DNA of 64,000 nucleotides from Granulicella rosea. GTDB taxonomy: Bacteria; Acidobacteriota; Terriglobia; Terriglobales; Acidobacteriaceae. Below are positions 46,443 to 55,626 of this stretch, piece by piece. Within the stretch, counting starts at the first letter, position 1. Each line of letters begins with the position of its first letter. Both the position numbers and the translations under genes were made by a program. The stretch covers positions 248,001-312,000 of the forward strand of contig NZ_FZOU01000001.1 of NCBI RefSeq assembly GCF_900188085.1. Direction: 5' to 3'. Below the pieces are notes generated by a model. That model was not told where the DNA came from. It worked only from the letters and a program-made list of their open reading frames with translations, and made no database searches.

Positions 46443-49400
46443 TCAGCGCATACCGCTGCCGGCAGCCTCGCCGAGCGGCGCCGATTGTTCCGCCATGTAG
46501 CGTCGCCAGCCGTTGCGGCCTCCGCGTTTGACCTCGTAGAGCGCGAGGTCGGCGGCCTTGTAGAGGCTCTCCTGATCCCGGCCGTCGTTGGGATACACGG
46601 CCATTCCCATGCTCAGCGTCGTCTGCAAGGTGAGACCAGGCAACAGCATCGGATCTTCGAGCGCGGCCACGATGCGGCGGCAGGTCTGCGCGGCCGCTGT
46701 GTCGTCGCCGATATCGGCCAGTAGAAAGGCGAACTCGTCGCCACCGAGCCGGGCGAAGCAATCGTTCTGCCCGGCGAGCGCCCGGAGCCGTTCCGCCACG
46801 GTCTGAAGCAGGGCGTCGCCGGCGTCGTGACCGAAGCTGTCGTTGATCGATTTGAACTTGTCCAGGTCAAGAAGAAGGAGCGTAAACGCGCCGCCTTGCT
46901 GGCGTTTGCCTTCGAGCAACTGGCGGAAGCATGCCGTGAACATGCGCCGGTTGGGCAGGCCGGTAAGGCTGTCCTGGTGAGCGATGAACTCAAGCTCCTG
47001 CTGGCTCTGCTGCAGCTTGACGGTAAGCGACTCCAGCTCCCCGGTGCGGACGGCGACCTTGCGCTTCAGCTCTCGTTGACCGGCGCGCAGGAGCGCGGTG
47101 TAGATGCGCAGGATGAAGACGACCGCAAGAATCGCGGCCAGCACGGCCAGCAGACGAGCCCAGAGAGTTTGATACCACGCGGGCAGGACGCGGATCTCCA
47201 CCGCGCGTGTCGCGCCCCAGTCGCCCATGCGGTTGGAGCCGCGCAGCTCGAGCGTGTAGCCGCCGGGCGGCAGGTTGGTGTAGCGCGCGATGCGGCTGCC
47301 GGTATCGGCCTCCACCCAGTCGCGATCGAAGCCGACGAGCCGGTAGGCGTACCGATTCCGATCCGGCGCGCTGAAGTCGAGCGCGGAGAACTCGACCGCG
47401 AGGCGGTTGGCGTCGGCCGGAATCAGGATCGGCGCGGCGCCGGAGTTGGCAAGCTGTCGCGCGCCGACAGCGGGTTTATCGCCCACCGAGACCTGGCTGA
47501 CGGCAACCGGCGCCGCGTAAGCCCACTGCCGCGTGCGCCGCGGGTCCACGATGGTGAGCCCGCCCACGCCGCCGAAGTAGAGCCGTCCATCCGGCCCTGC
47601 CGCGCCGGAGTCGGCCCAGTAGCCGGGGATGGCGACGCCGTCCGGCTGCTTGAAGGACTGGACCGCGAGCGTATGCGGATCGAGCCGGGCGAGGCTGTCG
47701 CCGCCAGGAAACCAGATGCCGCCGTCGGCAGCTTCCAGCGTTCGACCGGCGTCGAGTGTCGTGATCTTGCGAATCTGTAGCTGTCCCTGCGCGACGCGGT
47801 CCTGCACCTGGTAGAGCCCGGCGCCGTCGGTCGTAATCCACACACGGCCGGCGCGATCGGCCATCAGCGACATGACGGCGGCAGGCAGCGGCGTGGACCG
47901 GCCGGGTTCGAGCGCGGCCCGCTCCGTGGCCAGCGTCCCGGCATCGATACGGTAGACGTTGTTGCCCAGGCCAGCCCACAGATCCGAGCCCTGGCCGCGC
48001 AGCAGCGCGGTGATGGGGCCGGCGGGAAGGCTCTTCACCTGCACCGACATCTGCGTGCCCGCAGCGAGCGGAAGCGGGAGACGCCACAGGCCTGCTGGAG
48101 TGCCCAGCCAGAGCCCGGCGGGGTCGTACGCCACCTGCGTCACTTTGAGATTGTTCTCCTTCAGGTCGATGTGCCGGATGTGCCGGCCGTCGCGGTCGGC
48201 ATGATAGAGCCCCTGCTCCGAGCCGAAGTACATGCTGCCGTCCGGCGCGGGCGCGAAGCTGGCGACGTTCTGCATCTTCAGGAGAGACGCGGCGGAGATC
48301 GGCTCGCTGAGCTCGCGGCCGGATGCGTCGAAGACCTGGATCCCCTTTTCGAGCAGGCCCAGCCAGAGACGGCCATCCGGCATGACGCTCACGGCGGTGA
48401 TATCGGACTCCGCGATGGGGTGGGCCGCGTCGCCCGTGCCGCCGAAGAAGGTCAGGATGCCCTGCCCGGTGGGGTTGCGGCGGCTGAGTCCGCCGACGGA
48501 GCCTGCCCAGGTGGCGCCCGCGCGGTCGCGGAAGAAGACGTCAACGAGGTTATGCGCGAGGCTGGTGGGAATGGACGGCTGGTGCAGAATGCGATGCGTC
48601 TGCCAGCTCTTCGTGTCGACCTCGACGATGCCCTCGCCGTAGGTGCCGAGCCAGAGGACGCCGGGTTCGACCTCGACGAGCGCATCGATTCCCTGCCGGT
48701 CGAGCGGGCTGGCTGGATCGCTCTCATGCAGCGGCCGGGGCATCGCCGCGCCGGGTTCGAGGACGTACATGCCCGCCGTCGTGCCGATCCACAGCCGTCC
48801 CGCGCGATCGCGCAGCAGGCTCCACACCGTGGGCGGCTTGCCCTCGACGACGGCGACAGGCTGAAAGTGGTGACCGGCTCCATCGCTGACGAAGAGTCCG
48901 CGCGTCGTGCCTGCCCACAGACGCCCGTCCGGATCGCGGATAAGGGTGGGGGTATTGCGACCGGTCTGGTTGCCGGCCATCAGCTCCGGCTGAAAACGGC
49001 CGGTGTTGGGGTCGAAGTGATCCAGTCCCTTGCGCGTGGCCAGCCACAGGCCGCCGCGGCCGTCGGTCACGATGGCATAGATCGAGGGGTAGTCGCCGGT
49101 GGGGCCGCTGGGGGTGAAGGTATCGAAGCGGTCGCGCGCCGCATCGTAACGCGAAAGCCCGTGGTTGGTGCCGACCCAGAGACGCCCTTGCGGATCGAGG
49201 TAAAGCGTCATGACATTGTTGCTGGGTAGCGAACCCGTCGTGCCGGGCTGCGTGACGTAACTGCGAACGTTGTACCCATCCCAACGCGAGAGACCCATCT
49301 CCGTGCCCACCCACAGGAATCCGTCGCTATCCTGCGCGATGGCCTGGGCAACGCTCCCGGACAGTCCGTTCTTATGGTTGAGCTGGTCGAAGATCGTATC

Positions 49401-49583
49401 CGCGTATCCGCCCGGCCCCTGCGCCACGACCGGAGCCTGGCCAAAGACCGCATGCGCGCCCAACAGGATGAAGAGCAAGGTTGGGATACGCCTCGCGGTC
49501 CGGCGGAATCTGCAATACAGTTCGCGGTCCTTGAACCGCGCCGGAACCGCTGTCATGCGGACTGAAAGGCGCTTGCTCGCCAT
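46443..49583 (-). CDS. Two-component-propeller/Y_Y_Y sensor with GGDEF domain
   Basis: A 1046-residue membrane sensor. A signal segment (IPTLLFILLGAHAVFG) precedes about 14 propeller repeats (DGFLWVGTEMGLSRWDG, GRLWVGTNHGLSRYD), then a Y_Y_Y domain (YRLVGFDRDWVEADTGSRIA), one membrane helix (LLAVLAAILAVVFILRIY), a coiled coil, and a GGDEF domain (GGDEF near 945) as a likely diguanylate cyclase. The inhibitory RxxD motif before GGDEF reads GQND, so product feedback is probably absent. Periplasmic polymer or sugar sensing is known for this class; the ligand here is unknown. Confidence 0.92.
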   Translation of the reverse strand: MASKRLSVRMTAVPARFKDRELYCRFRRTARRIPTLLFILLGAHAVFGQAPVVAQGPGGYADTIFDQLNHKNGLSGSVAQAIAQDSDGFLWVGTEMGLSRWDGYNVRSYVTQPGTTGSLPSNNVMTLYLDPQGRLWVGTNHGLSRYDAARDRFDTFTPSGPTGDYPSIYAIVTDGRGGLWLATRKGLDHFDPNTGRFQPELMAGNQTGRNTPTLIRDPDGRLWAGTTRGLFVSDGAGHHFQPVAVVEGKPPTVWSLLRDRAGRLWIGTTAGMYVLEPGAAMPRPLHESDPASPLDRQGIDALVEVEPGVLWLGTYGEGIVEVDTKSWQTHRILHQPSIPTSLAHNLVDVFFRDRAGATWAGSVGGLSRRNPTGQGILTFFGGTGDAAHPIAESDITAVSVMPDGRLWLGLLEKGIQVFDASGRELSEPISAASLLKMQNVASFAPAPDGSMYFGSEQGLYHADRDGRHIRHIDLKENNLKVTQVAYDPAGLWLGTPAGLWRLPLPLAAGTQMSVQVKSLPAGPITALLRGQGSDLWAGLGNNVYRIDAGTLATERAALEPGRSTPLPAAVMSLMADRAGRVWITTDGAGLYQVQDRVAQGQLQIRKITTLDAGRTLEAADGGIWFPGGDSLARLDPHTLAVQSFKQPDGVAIPGYWADSGAAGPDGRLYFGGVGGLTIVDPRRTRQWAYAAPVAVSQVSVGDKPAVGARQLANSGAAPILIPADANRLAVEFSALDFSAPDRNRYAYRLVGFDRDWVEADTGSRIARYTNLPPGGYTLELRGSNRMGDWGATRAVEIRVLPAWYQTLWARLLAVLAAILAVVFILRIYTALLRAGQRELKRKVAVRTGELESLTVKLQQSQQELEFIAHQDSLTGLPNRRMFTACFRQLLEGKRQQGGAFTLLLLDLDKFKSINDSFGHDAGDALLQTVAERLRALAGQNDCFARLGGDEFAFLLADIGDDTAAAQTCRRIVAALEDPMLLPGLTLQTTLSMGMAVYPNDGRDQESLYKAADLALYEVKRGGRNGWRRYMAEQSAPLGEAAGSGMR

Positions 49584-49804
49584 CGTGTGATCCCCACTAT
49601 CTGAAAGGCCCGAAAATCGAAGGCACAGCCTCTCATCCCATGCTGGGGCAAGGTATATGCGTTCTTCTCAAGAAAATGGCTAAACTGATTGCAGGATATA
49701 ACGATGCGTTCGCGATGTGACCGGCAGGCGAACGATGAGATGTCTCGAAATTGGCACATTCTCTCTTCGCGACGGCGCCGTCACGGATCTTTGTCCATCA
49801 AAAC

Positions 49805-49841
49805 GGAACCGCCCGGACGCAGATCGCGTCCGGGCGGTTCC
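49805..49841 (-). terminator. Terminator of the Skp-like gene
   Basis: GGAACCGCCCGGACGC pairs perfectly over 16 bp around a 5-base loop, followed on the minus strand by GTTTTG. It lies 17 bases past the stop of the chaperone gene. Confidence 0.92.
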
Positions 49842-49857
49842 ATTTACAGCGTGAGAG

Positions 49858-50511
49858 CTACTTGGCGGCGGGCTTGGCAGCCGGAGCCGTCGTACGCGGA
49901 CGCGCAGCCGAAGGCGCGGCAGGAGCAGGAGCGGCGATGCCCGAGGTCTTGTTGTAGTCGTCCACGACGGCCTGGGTGATCTCCGTGCTCGGCAGCGCCC
50001 AGAGGACGTTCGAACCCTGCGCGGAGACGTCGAGCAGCAGCGTGAAGCCATGCGACTGCGAATAGTTCTTCATCGAGACCGAGAGCTTCTGGGCGACCTT
50101 ACCGAGCGCCTCCTGCAGGTCCGTGTTGTAGGCGGTCTGCGCATCCTCGGCGTCGCGGTTCAACTGCTTCTCCTTGGTGTCGATGGCGCGGAGGCGGCTG
50201 GCACGCTCCTCGTCCGACAGGGTCGCCGGAGCGGCCTGAAGCTGCTTCTTCAGCGAGTCCACTTCGGTGGCGAGGGTCTCGATCTGCGCCTTCTTCGGCT
50301 CGTACTTCTTCTGCACGCCCTGGGCGGCAACCTGGCCCTCGTTGCAGGCGAAGACAGCCTGCTCGAAGGCGATGAGGGCGATCTGCGCCGGCATGGCCAC
50401 AGGCGCGGCGGCGGCGGCCGGAGCAGCCTGGGCGACAGCGGCGGGAACGATGGCGAGGGGCGAGACGAGGGCGGCGGCAAGCGCGGTCAGCAGTGTGAGG
50501 TTGCGGTTCAT
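49858..50511 (-). CDS. OmpH/Skp-family periplasmic chaperone
   Basis: A 217-residue exported protein (signal MNRNLTLLTALAAALVSPLA). A conserved entry strand (IALIAFEQAVFACNEGQ) is followed by a long charged coiled coil (KKAQIETLATEVDSLKKQL ... IDTKEKQLNRDAEDAQTAYN) and a closing strand (FTLLLDVSAQGSNVLWA), the Skp topology. A Pro/Ala tail ends it. Skp holds unfolded outer-membrane proteins. Start at 50511; no bam or lpx gene adjoins. Confidence 0.86.
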   Translation of the reverse strand: MNRNLTLLTALAAALVSPLAIVPAAVAQAAPAAAAAPVAMPAQIALIAFEQAVFACNEGQVAAQGVQKKYEPKKAQIETLATEVDSLKKQLQAAPATLSDEERASRLRAIDTKEKQLNRDAEDAQTAYNTDLQEALGKVAQKLSVSMKNYSQSHGFTLLLDVSAQGSNVLWALPSTEITQAVVDDYNKTSGIAAPAPAAPSAARPRTTAPAAKPAAK

Positions 50512-51945
50512 GCGGTGTGTAAAGCTCCTTGGTCTTCTGTACTGCGGTATTTCTTCAAAAAGTCGTCTGGGGGTGAGCCGTCTGAAGATGATTTTTGCGA
50601 GGCAGCATGGAAGTGTTGGGCCAACGTGAAGCGCTTCCAAAAATCCATTCAGCTTCGGCCAGTGAGCTGGCGCCGTCTCCGGTTGTGTCTCGATCATCCG
50701 GAACCGTTGCGGAAGAGATGGAAACGAGGGTACAGCCAGACTGCACAAATTATATAGGTGACGGGCGGGGAGCGGTCAAACGAATTGGCTCCAGCTTCGA
50801 AGAGATCCGGCCTCGAAGTCTACAGAAATATGTAGACGCACACGCCGAAATCTGTGTTTTCCCGTTGCATTGCAGCTCCATCTTTATACCGAGGATCGTG
50901 TATTTCTCAGATTTCAATGAGGATGCGGCCACAAATGCGTTTGGCACGAGGATTGCTCTTCTCACGTATGACTGGTGCAATGCAAGACCGCGCCGGATGC
51001 ACCTCGTACTCCCGGAAGAGCCCACGCCCACAGATGGCATGGCTTGCCGGTACGAGGTTCGGGATTCGCCCTTTCCAGGTCGGGATGGAGCCGAATACCG
51101 TTTTTGGAGGCCGTGACTGGCCATTGGCAGTACGCAGGACCACGGAAATACGCATTCGGCTGCTCTGCGTGGGGCAGGGTAGCCAAAGCGAAAAGTGGGC
51201 ACGATGAAGGTTTTTTCGCGACTCCTCCGCATATCTCTTGCTTTGGCCGACGTTTAGGTCTAAGCTAAGTTTACCTTGCAAATGGCTATGGGTGCCGCAC
51301 GCAGAGTAGCGGATATGCCGTTAAGCGAGATGGCGGCAGATGGGCGTTCAAGCGAATCGGCAAACTGAGCCGGTGAGCAGCCCACCAAGATCATTCCGCG
51401 AGCCAGATCATTCCCGCGAGCCGCATGGCAGGAAAGCTTGCAAACGACAGAGTCGAAGGGCGAATCGCACATCGAGGAGATCAAAGCTGTTCTCCATCGA
51501 TGCATGGATACCGGTTTCGTCCGCCAAACATTCCAAACCGGCCTTTGCAGTACGCTTCAGGTTTAATCTGTGCCGGCACTTGGTTGTGGCAGGCTTTGTG
51601 TAAGGTTCGTACCGCGATTTTCCGGCAGACTCCGAGGTCAGCCGGCCATGGCAGACGAAGAGAAACAACAGACGTCTTTACGCAGGCGTTTCTATCGAGC
51701 GTTTTATGTTCTCCCGGGTACTGAGGGCGTAAGCGTTCCAGGTGTAGACGCTTTATATTCAGACACGAGTCGAAAAACTTGAGACTGTTCCCCCCGGCAC
51801 TCGAAGACCGCTTGCAGTGGAAGTTGAAGGTAAACCCCGGCAGGGGTGCATGCGGTCGTCGGAAAGCCGTGTCCAACGCCCTGGCGGCGATGGATAGACA
51901 GCTCTCAGCACGTGATCTCAGCAGCAGGTAAGAGGAAGTGGAAGC
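50512..51945. other. 1.4-kb gene-free region upstream of the receiver-like protein
   Basis: Frames of 100-170 codons exist on both strands but show no family resemblance and no ribosome sites, and composition is lower in G+C than coding DNA. A tandem repeat AGATCATTC[C]CGCGAGCC occurs at 51388-51422. A GC-rich, structure-prone stretch (about 51830-51930, just before the next ATG) could be a structured 5' leader. A 45-codon frame from ATG 51648 is possible but unsupported. Candidate location for a non-coding RNA. Confidence 0.5.
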
Positions 51946-53151
51946 ATGACTTCAGAGCAGAATGTGCCCGAGGTAGAAGTACACCAGGGACCGCCGCAGG
52001 TTGCCCAGCAGGGCTTCAACCATAACGCCGAAAACGATAGCCAGGATGGCGGAGAAGGCTCCGACGTGCCGCATGGCCAGGGCCAGTCCAAAAGCAGCCG
52101 CCGGCGCAGACGCAAGCGTAAGGGTAAGTCCACCGACGCGGCGGCCGCAGGCTCGGACGCCACGCCCAGCGCGGAAGGCAGTGGCGACGCGGCTCCCGCC
52201 GAGGCCGGCGGCAACCAGCAGCCCGGCCAGGGACGCAGCTTCCAGGCCAATGCCGGCCAGCAGCAGAACGGCAGCCAGCAGAACGGCGCCAATCCCGCGG
52301 GCACTAAGCGTTGGAAGAAGAAGAACTTCCGCGAGCGCGACGGTCGCGGCGGCGGCGGAGAGCGCAATCGCGACAACATCGGCAACCAGGCCAGCTCGAA
52401 CGGCGGCGGCCAGCAGAATCAGGGCGCGGGCTTCCGCGACGGCAGCACGCACCAGCCAGGCAACAACGCCGGCGGATTCAAACGCAAGAACGGCGGATTC
52501 GGCAAGCAGCAACAGCAGCGCAACGGCGGTGGAGGCAATGGCGGTTCGCGCGGCGGCTTCGTCGGCCCCATGGACCACAGCTACCGCGTCGTGAACGGCA
52601 ACTTCGCCGACACACCGCCTTCCACCATCGAGACCGGCGGCAACGGCAACTACGGCGGACGCAGCCGCGGCGGCGGTGGCGGCTACCAGAGCGACTCGCA
52701 GCCCATCGACTACTCGCAGGGCCGCACCATTCCGATCCGCGAGGACGCCCCGACGAAGATCTACTTCTTCATCGAGGACCTGTTCTTCCTGGCCAAGATC
52801 AGCGAGACGGCGCGCAAGCTGGGCGTCAAGGTCGGCTTCGCCAAGAACGAGAAGGAGCAGATCGCCGCTCTCACCTCGGCGTCGGAGGAAGAGCGTCCCG
52901 GCCTGATCGTCTTCGACCTGAACAACGCGAACGCCAAGCCGCTGACGCTGATCCCGAAGCTGAAGGCCAAGCTGAAGAAGAGCACCTCCATCATCGGCTT
53001 CCTCTCGCACCTGCAGGGCGACCTGAAGGCCAAGGCGGTCGAGGCCGGCTGCGATACGGTGATGCCGCGCGCGGCGTTCTCGCAGAACCTGCCGAACCTG
53101 CTTCGCCGCTACGGCATCGAAGAGGTCGAAGAGGCGAACTACAACCAGTAG
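51946..53151 (+). CDS. Disordered Arg/Gly-rich protein with C-terminal receiver-like domain
   Basis: A 401-residue protein. Residues 1-265 are low complexity: an acidic start, a basic block (SSRRRRRKRKGK), Gln/Asn/Gly-rich stretches and RGG-like tracts (GGRSRGGGGGY). Residues about 270-395 form a CheY-like alpha/beta domain (TKIYFFIEDLFFLAKISETA, GLIVFDLNNANAKPL, STSIIGFLSHL, AGCDTVMPRAAF). Asp324 sits at the usual phosphorylation position, but the paired acidic residues and conserved Lys are not evident. The RGG-type head suggests RNA binding or condensate formation (inference). Ribosome site GAGGAAG; terminator at 53169. Confidence 0.87.
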   Translation: MTSEQNVPEVEVHQGPPQVAQQGFNHNAENDSQDGGEGSDVPHGQGQSKSSRRRRRKRKGKSTDAAAAGSDATPSAEGSGDAAPAEAGGNQQPGQGRSFQANAGQQQNGSQQNGANPAGTKRWKKKNFRERDGRGGGGERNRDNIGNQASSNGGGQQNQGAGFRDGSTHQPGNNAGGFKRKNGGFGKQQQQRNGGGGNGGSRGGFVGPMDHSYRVVNGNFADTPPSTIETGGNGNYGGRSRGGGGGYQSDSQPIDYSQGRTIPIREDAPTKIYFFIEDLFFLAKISETARKLGVKVGFAKNEKEQIAALTSASEEERPGLIVFDLNNANAKPLTLIPKLKAKLKKSTSIIGFLSHLQGDLKAKAVEAGCDTVMPRAAFSQNLPNLLRRYGIEEVEEANYNQ

Positions 53152-53168
53152 GATTTATGCTGGAAGGC

Positions 53169-53200
53169 AAAGGGGCTGCGAGATATCTCGCAGCCCTTTT
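53169..53200 (+). terminator. Terminator of the receiver-like gene
   Basis: GGGCTGCGAGAT and ATCTCGCAGCCC pair over 12 bp with no unpaired loop bases in the inner dyad, followed by TTTTG, 18 bases after the stop. Confidence 0.92.
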
Positions 53201-53249
53201 GTTTGCTGCGCCCGGATTGCCGGGTATCCAGCCCCCCGCAACAGGCGCC

Positions 53250-53376
53250 TGTCATCCTGAACGAAGTGAAGGATCTGCTTTGGCTTTTGTCGTTGCCTCT
53301 TCATGCTCTAGTCAGAGCGGAAAACAAGCAACAGCAAGAACAAAAGCAGATCCTTCGGCTACGCTCAGGATGACAG
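53250..53376. repeat. Inverted repeat family A, full copy with long loop
   Basis: TGTCATCCTGAACGAAGTGA then AGGATCTGCTTT pairs with AAAGCAGATCCT then ACGCTCAGGATGACAG. The loop contains CAAGCAACAG, similar to the copy at 46250. Confidence 0.9.
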
Positions 53377-53414
53377 GCAGTTGGGGACGCTCGTCAGCAA
53401 AGGTAATCCGTTCT

Positions 53415-53451
53415 AAAAAGCAGGTCCTTCTCTGGGCTCAGGATGACAGGC
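53415..53451. repeat. Inverted repeat family A half-copy
   Basis: Right arm only: AAAAAGCAGGTCCTTC then GGGCTCAGGATGACAGG, 40 bases after the full copy at 53250. Confidence 0.8.
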
Positions 53452-53487
53452 ATTGTGGCAAGGCACTGGACACCTAAGGCAACCGCT

Positions 53488-54261
53488 CTAGTTCAACCGC
53501 ACCACATACGGCTCCGCATCCGGAACATGAATTGTCTCGGCGATCTGGTCGGCGTGCTTGCGGTCGGGCGTTGCGGGACTGATGCGGACCCAGTGGCCGG
53601 TGGGTCCGGCGAACTCGATCACCTTCGACGGCGCATAGCGGCGCAGCAGGTCGTTCTTCAACTGGACGGCGTCGGCCGGGTCGATGAAGGCGCCGATCTG
53701 CACGCACCAGCGGCCGCCGGGGTCGGCGGTGTTGTGCGCGAAGGCCTCGACCTTCACCTTGGCGACTCCCATGCGGTAGAGGCCCGTGGCCTTCGCCGCG
53801 CCCAGCGACAGGTCGAGGATGCGGCCGGAGACGAACGGTCCGCGATCCGTAATCTTCACGATCACCGACTGCCCCGTGGCGAGATTCGTCACCCGGACGG
53901 TCGTGCCCATGGGCAGCGTGCGGTGCGCGGCGGTCATTGCGTTCTGGTCGAAGACGGAGCCGTCGGCGGCCTTGCGGTTGGTATAGGGTGGTCCGTACCA
54001 GCTCGCCATGCCGATCTCGGTGGAGATGGGTTTGCCGGTGAGGTCGTCGGGCGGCAGCACGGGCTTCGGCTTCGCCACGCCGGCCTGCGCGGCAGGCGCG
54101 TTCGGCGGCGTCTTTGCCGGGGCGCGGCGCGCGGGAGGCGGCGGGGGAGGCGGCGCGTAGACCTCCGCCTTATGGCCGCAGCCAGCGAGCAGCAACGCCG
54201 CGCCGGCCAGCGAGGCCAGCGGCAGCGTGCGTGCGGCTGCGAGTTGGAGGCGGGGGCGCAT
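53488..54261 (-). CDS. rlpA: RlpA-like lipoprotein with SPOR domain
   Basis: A 257-residue outer-membrane lipoprotein (lipobox LLAGC). A Pro-rich linker leads to the double-psi beta-barrel (GMASWYGPPYTNRKAADGS, MTAAHRTLPMGTTVRVTNL, ITDRGPFVSGRILDLS), and the C-terminal SPOR domain (WCVQIGAFIDPADAVQLKNDL) binds denuded glycan at the septum. RlpA is a lytic transglycosylase in Pseudomonas; the catalytic Asp in ITDRGPF is present here. Starts two bases after the stop of the small gene upstream. Confidence 0.94.
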   Translation of the reverse strand: MRPRLQLAAARTLPLASLAGAALLLAGCGHKAEVYAPPPPPPPARRAPAKTPPNAPAAQAGVAKPKPVLPPDDLTGKPISTEIGMASWYGPPYTNRKAADGSVFDQNAMTAAHRTLPMGTTVRVTNLATGQSVIVKITDRGPFVSGRILDLSLGAAKATGLYRMGVAKVKVEAFAHNTADPGGRWCVQIGAFIDPADAVQLKNDLLRRYAPSKVIEFAGPTGHWVRISPATPDRKHADQIAETIHVPDAEPYVVRLN

Positions 54262-54263
54262 GG

Positions 54264-54503
54264 TCAGTATTTGGGCGGGCCGGGCGGCGGCGGTGGGGGC
54301 GCGGCGTTGCGCTCGTCCATCCGCTGGGCAAGCCTTTGCAGCTCCGCGGCGGCGGCGCGCAGGGCTTCCGAGCCGTTGCGCCGGACATCCGGCACCACCT
54401 CGTCGTTCACGTAGGCGATGACGCGCTTCAGATCCTCTTCGATCTGCGCGCCGGCCTCGCGGAGACGCTGCTCCCACGGCTGTTTCGGTGTGTCGAATGG
54501 CAT
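54264..54503 (-). CDS. Small helical protein with Pro-rich tail, upstream of rlpA
   Basis: A 79-residue protein. Residues about 8-65 are amphipathic and helical (WEQRLREAGAQIEEDLKRVI, EALRAAAAELQRLAQRMDE), then a Pro tail (APPPPPPGPPKY). No signal peptide. It is separated from rlpA by two bases, so the two are co-transcribed and perhaps coupled. Similar small proteins accompany envelope genes in acidobacteria, but the function is unknown. Confidence 0.75.
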   Translation of the reverse strand: MPFDTPKQPWEQRLREAGAQIEEDLKRVIAYVNDEVVPDVRRNGSEALRAAAAELQRLAQRMDERNAAPPPPPPGPPKY

Positions 54504-54693
54504 GGCGGAACCCTCTCAATCACAGTATTGAGGAGGGGATACACGCTTGTCTCGGCAATCTGACGCGCAGCGCCAAGGTGGTAACGGCGCATGGCCATAC
54601 AACAGCGACGCAAATGTGCGCGTCTGACCTAAGAGTCAGTAATCAGGCAACTTATTCCGTCACCGGAAACTCACCAAGATCGAGGCACGTTCA

Positions 54694-55575
54694 TTGAAAC
54701 ACAACACTAAGACCCGCGCACGTTTTGCCCACCTTTACAGCAGGTACGGAGAGGCTGCGTTGATGGGCGCGCTGGTGCTCGCCGCAACACGCTTCGGCTC
54801 GGCTCAGACTACGGCCCAGAGTTCCGTTCAGCCAGAGAATCAGACGGTTGCCGAGGTCACGCTGCCGGATTCGCCCGGCTTTACCGTGTCCGGTCCATCC
54901 GCGCCCGCGCCTGTCTCCATCGGCGCCTCCAGCAGTCTCTTCACCAACGAAGAACTGGAGGATATGCAGACGACGACGCTTGCGCCCACGCACAAGACCG
55001 GCCACGTCGCCGGCGTGCATGACAAGTACATCAATCCGGGCGACGTCGCGCCTCACCTGACGGTCTTCGACAAGGTCATCCTCGGCGTGAAGCACACCGT
55101 GCTGCCGATCTCCGCCACCGGCTGGGTGCTGGCCGCGAGCTACGAGCAGATCACCAACAGCAGCCCGAACTACGGGCAGACCTTCAAGGGATTCAGCCAG
55201 CGGCTGGGCGCATCCGCCGCGCGTGGCGTCTCGGAAGGCGTCTTCAGCGACTCCGTGCTGGCCTCGGTGCTCAAGGAAGATCCGCGCTACTACCGCCTGG
55301 GCAAGGGCAAAAATCCCTTCAAGCGCATCGGCTACGCGGCCACCCGCACCCTCTTCACCCGCACCGACGGCGGCGCCAGCACGGTGAACTTCAGCCTGCT
55401 GGGCGGTAACCTTGCGGGCGCGGCCATGACTCAGGCCTACTACCCAGCGATCAACCGCGGCTTCGGCGAGGTCGCCGAGACCTTCGCCGGATCGGTCGCC
55501 GGCTCGGCCTTCGGCTTCGTCATGGCCGAGTTCCTGCCGGATTACTTCCACGGCTTCCATCGCAACCAGCAGTAA
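54694..55575 (+). CDS. Secreted hypothetical protein, paralogous pair member 1
   Basis: A 293-residue exported protein (TTG start at 54694; hydrophobic segment EAALMGALVLAATRFGSAQ). The mature region has VLKEDPRYYRLGKGKNPFKR, RIGYAATRTLFTRTD, NFSLLGGNLAGAAMTQAYYP and a Gly/Ala-rich C-terminus (FAGSVAGSAFGFVMAEFLPDY). The EDPRYYR motif and layout recur in the next gene. Probably envelope associated; no known function. Confidence 0.78.
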   Translation: MKHNTKTRARFAHLYSRYGEAALMGALVLAATRFGSAQTTAQSSVQPENQTVAEVTLPDSPGFTVSGPSAPAPVSIGASSSLFTNEELEDMQTTTLAPTHKTGHVAGVHDKYINPGDVAPHLTVFDKVILGVKHTVLPISATGWVLAASYEQITNSSPNYGQTFKGFSQRLGASAARGVSEGVFSDSVLASVLKEDPRYYRLGKGKNPFKRIGYAATRTLFTRTDGGASTVNFSLLGGNLAGAAMTQAYYPAINRGFGEVAETFAGSVAGSAFGFVMAEFLPDYFHGFHRNQQ

Positions 55576-55626
55576 GACGGCACAACAAAACGGCAGTCCG
55601 CACGTCATAAATCTACAGATGCGTAC

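Noticed and set aside
50595..51116. 173-codon frame in the gene-free region
   Set aside because: No ribosome site, no recognisable pattern, mixed codon use and a competing frame on the other strand of equal length.
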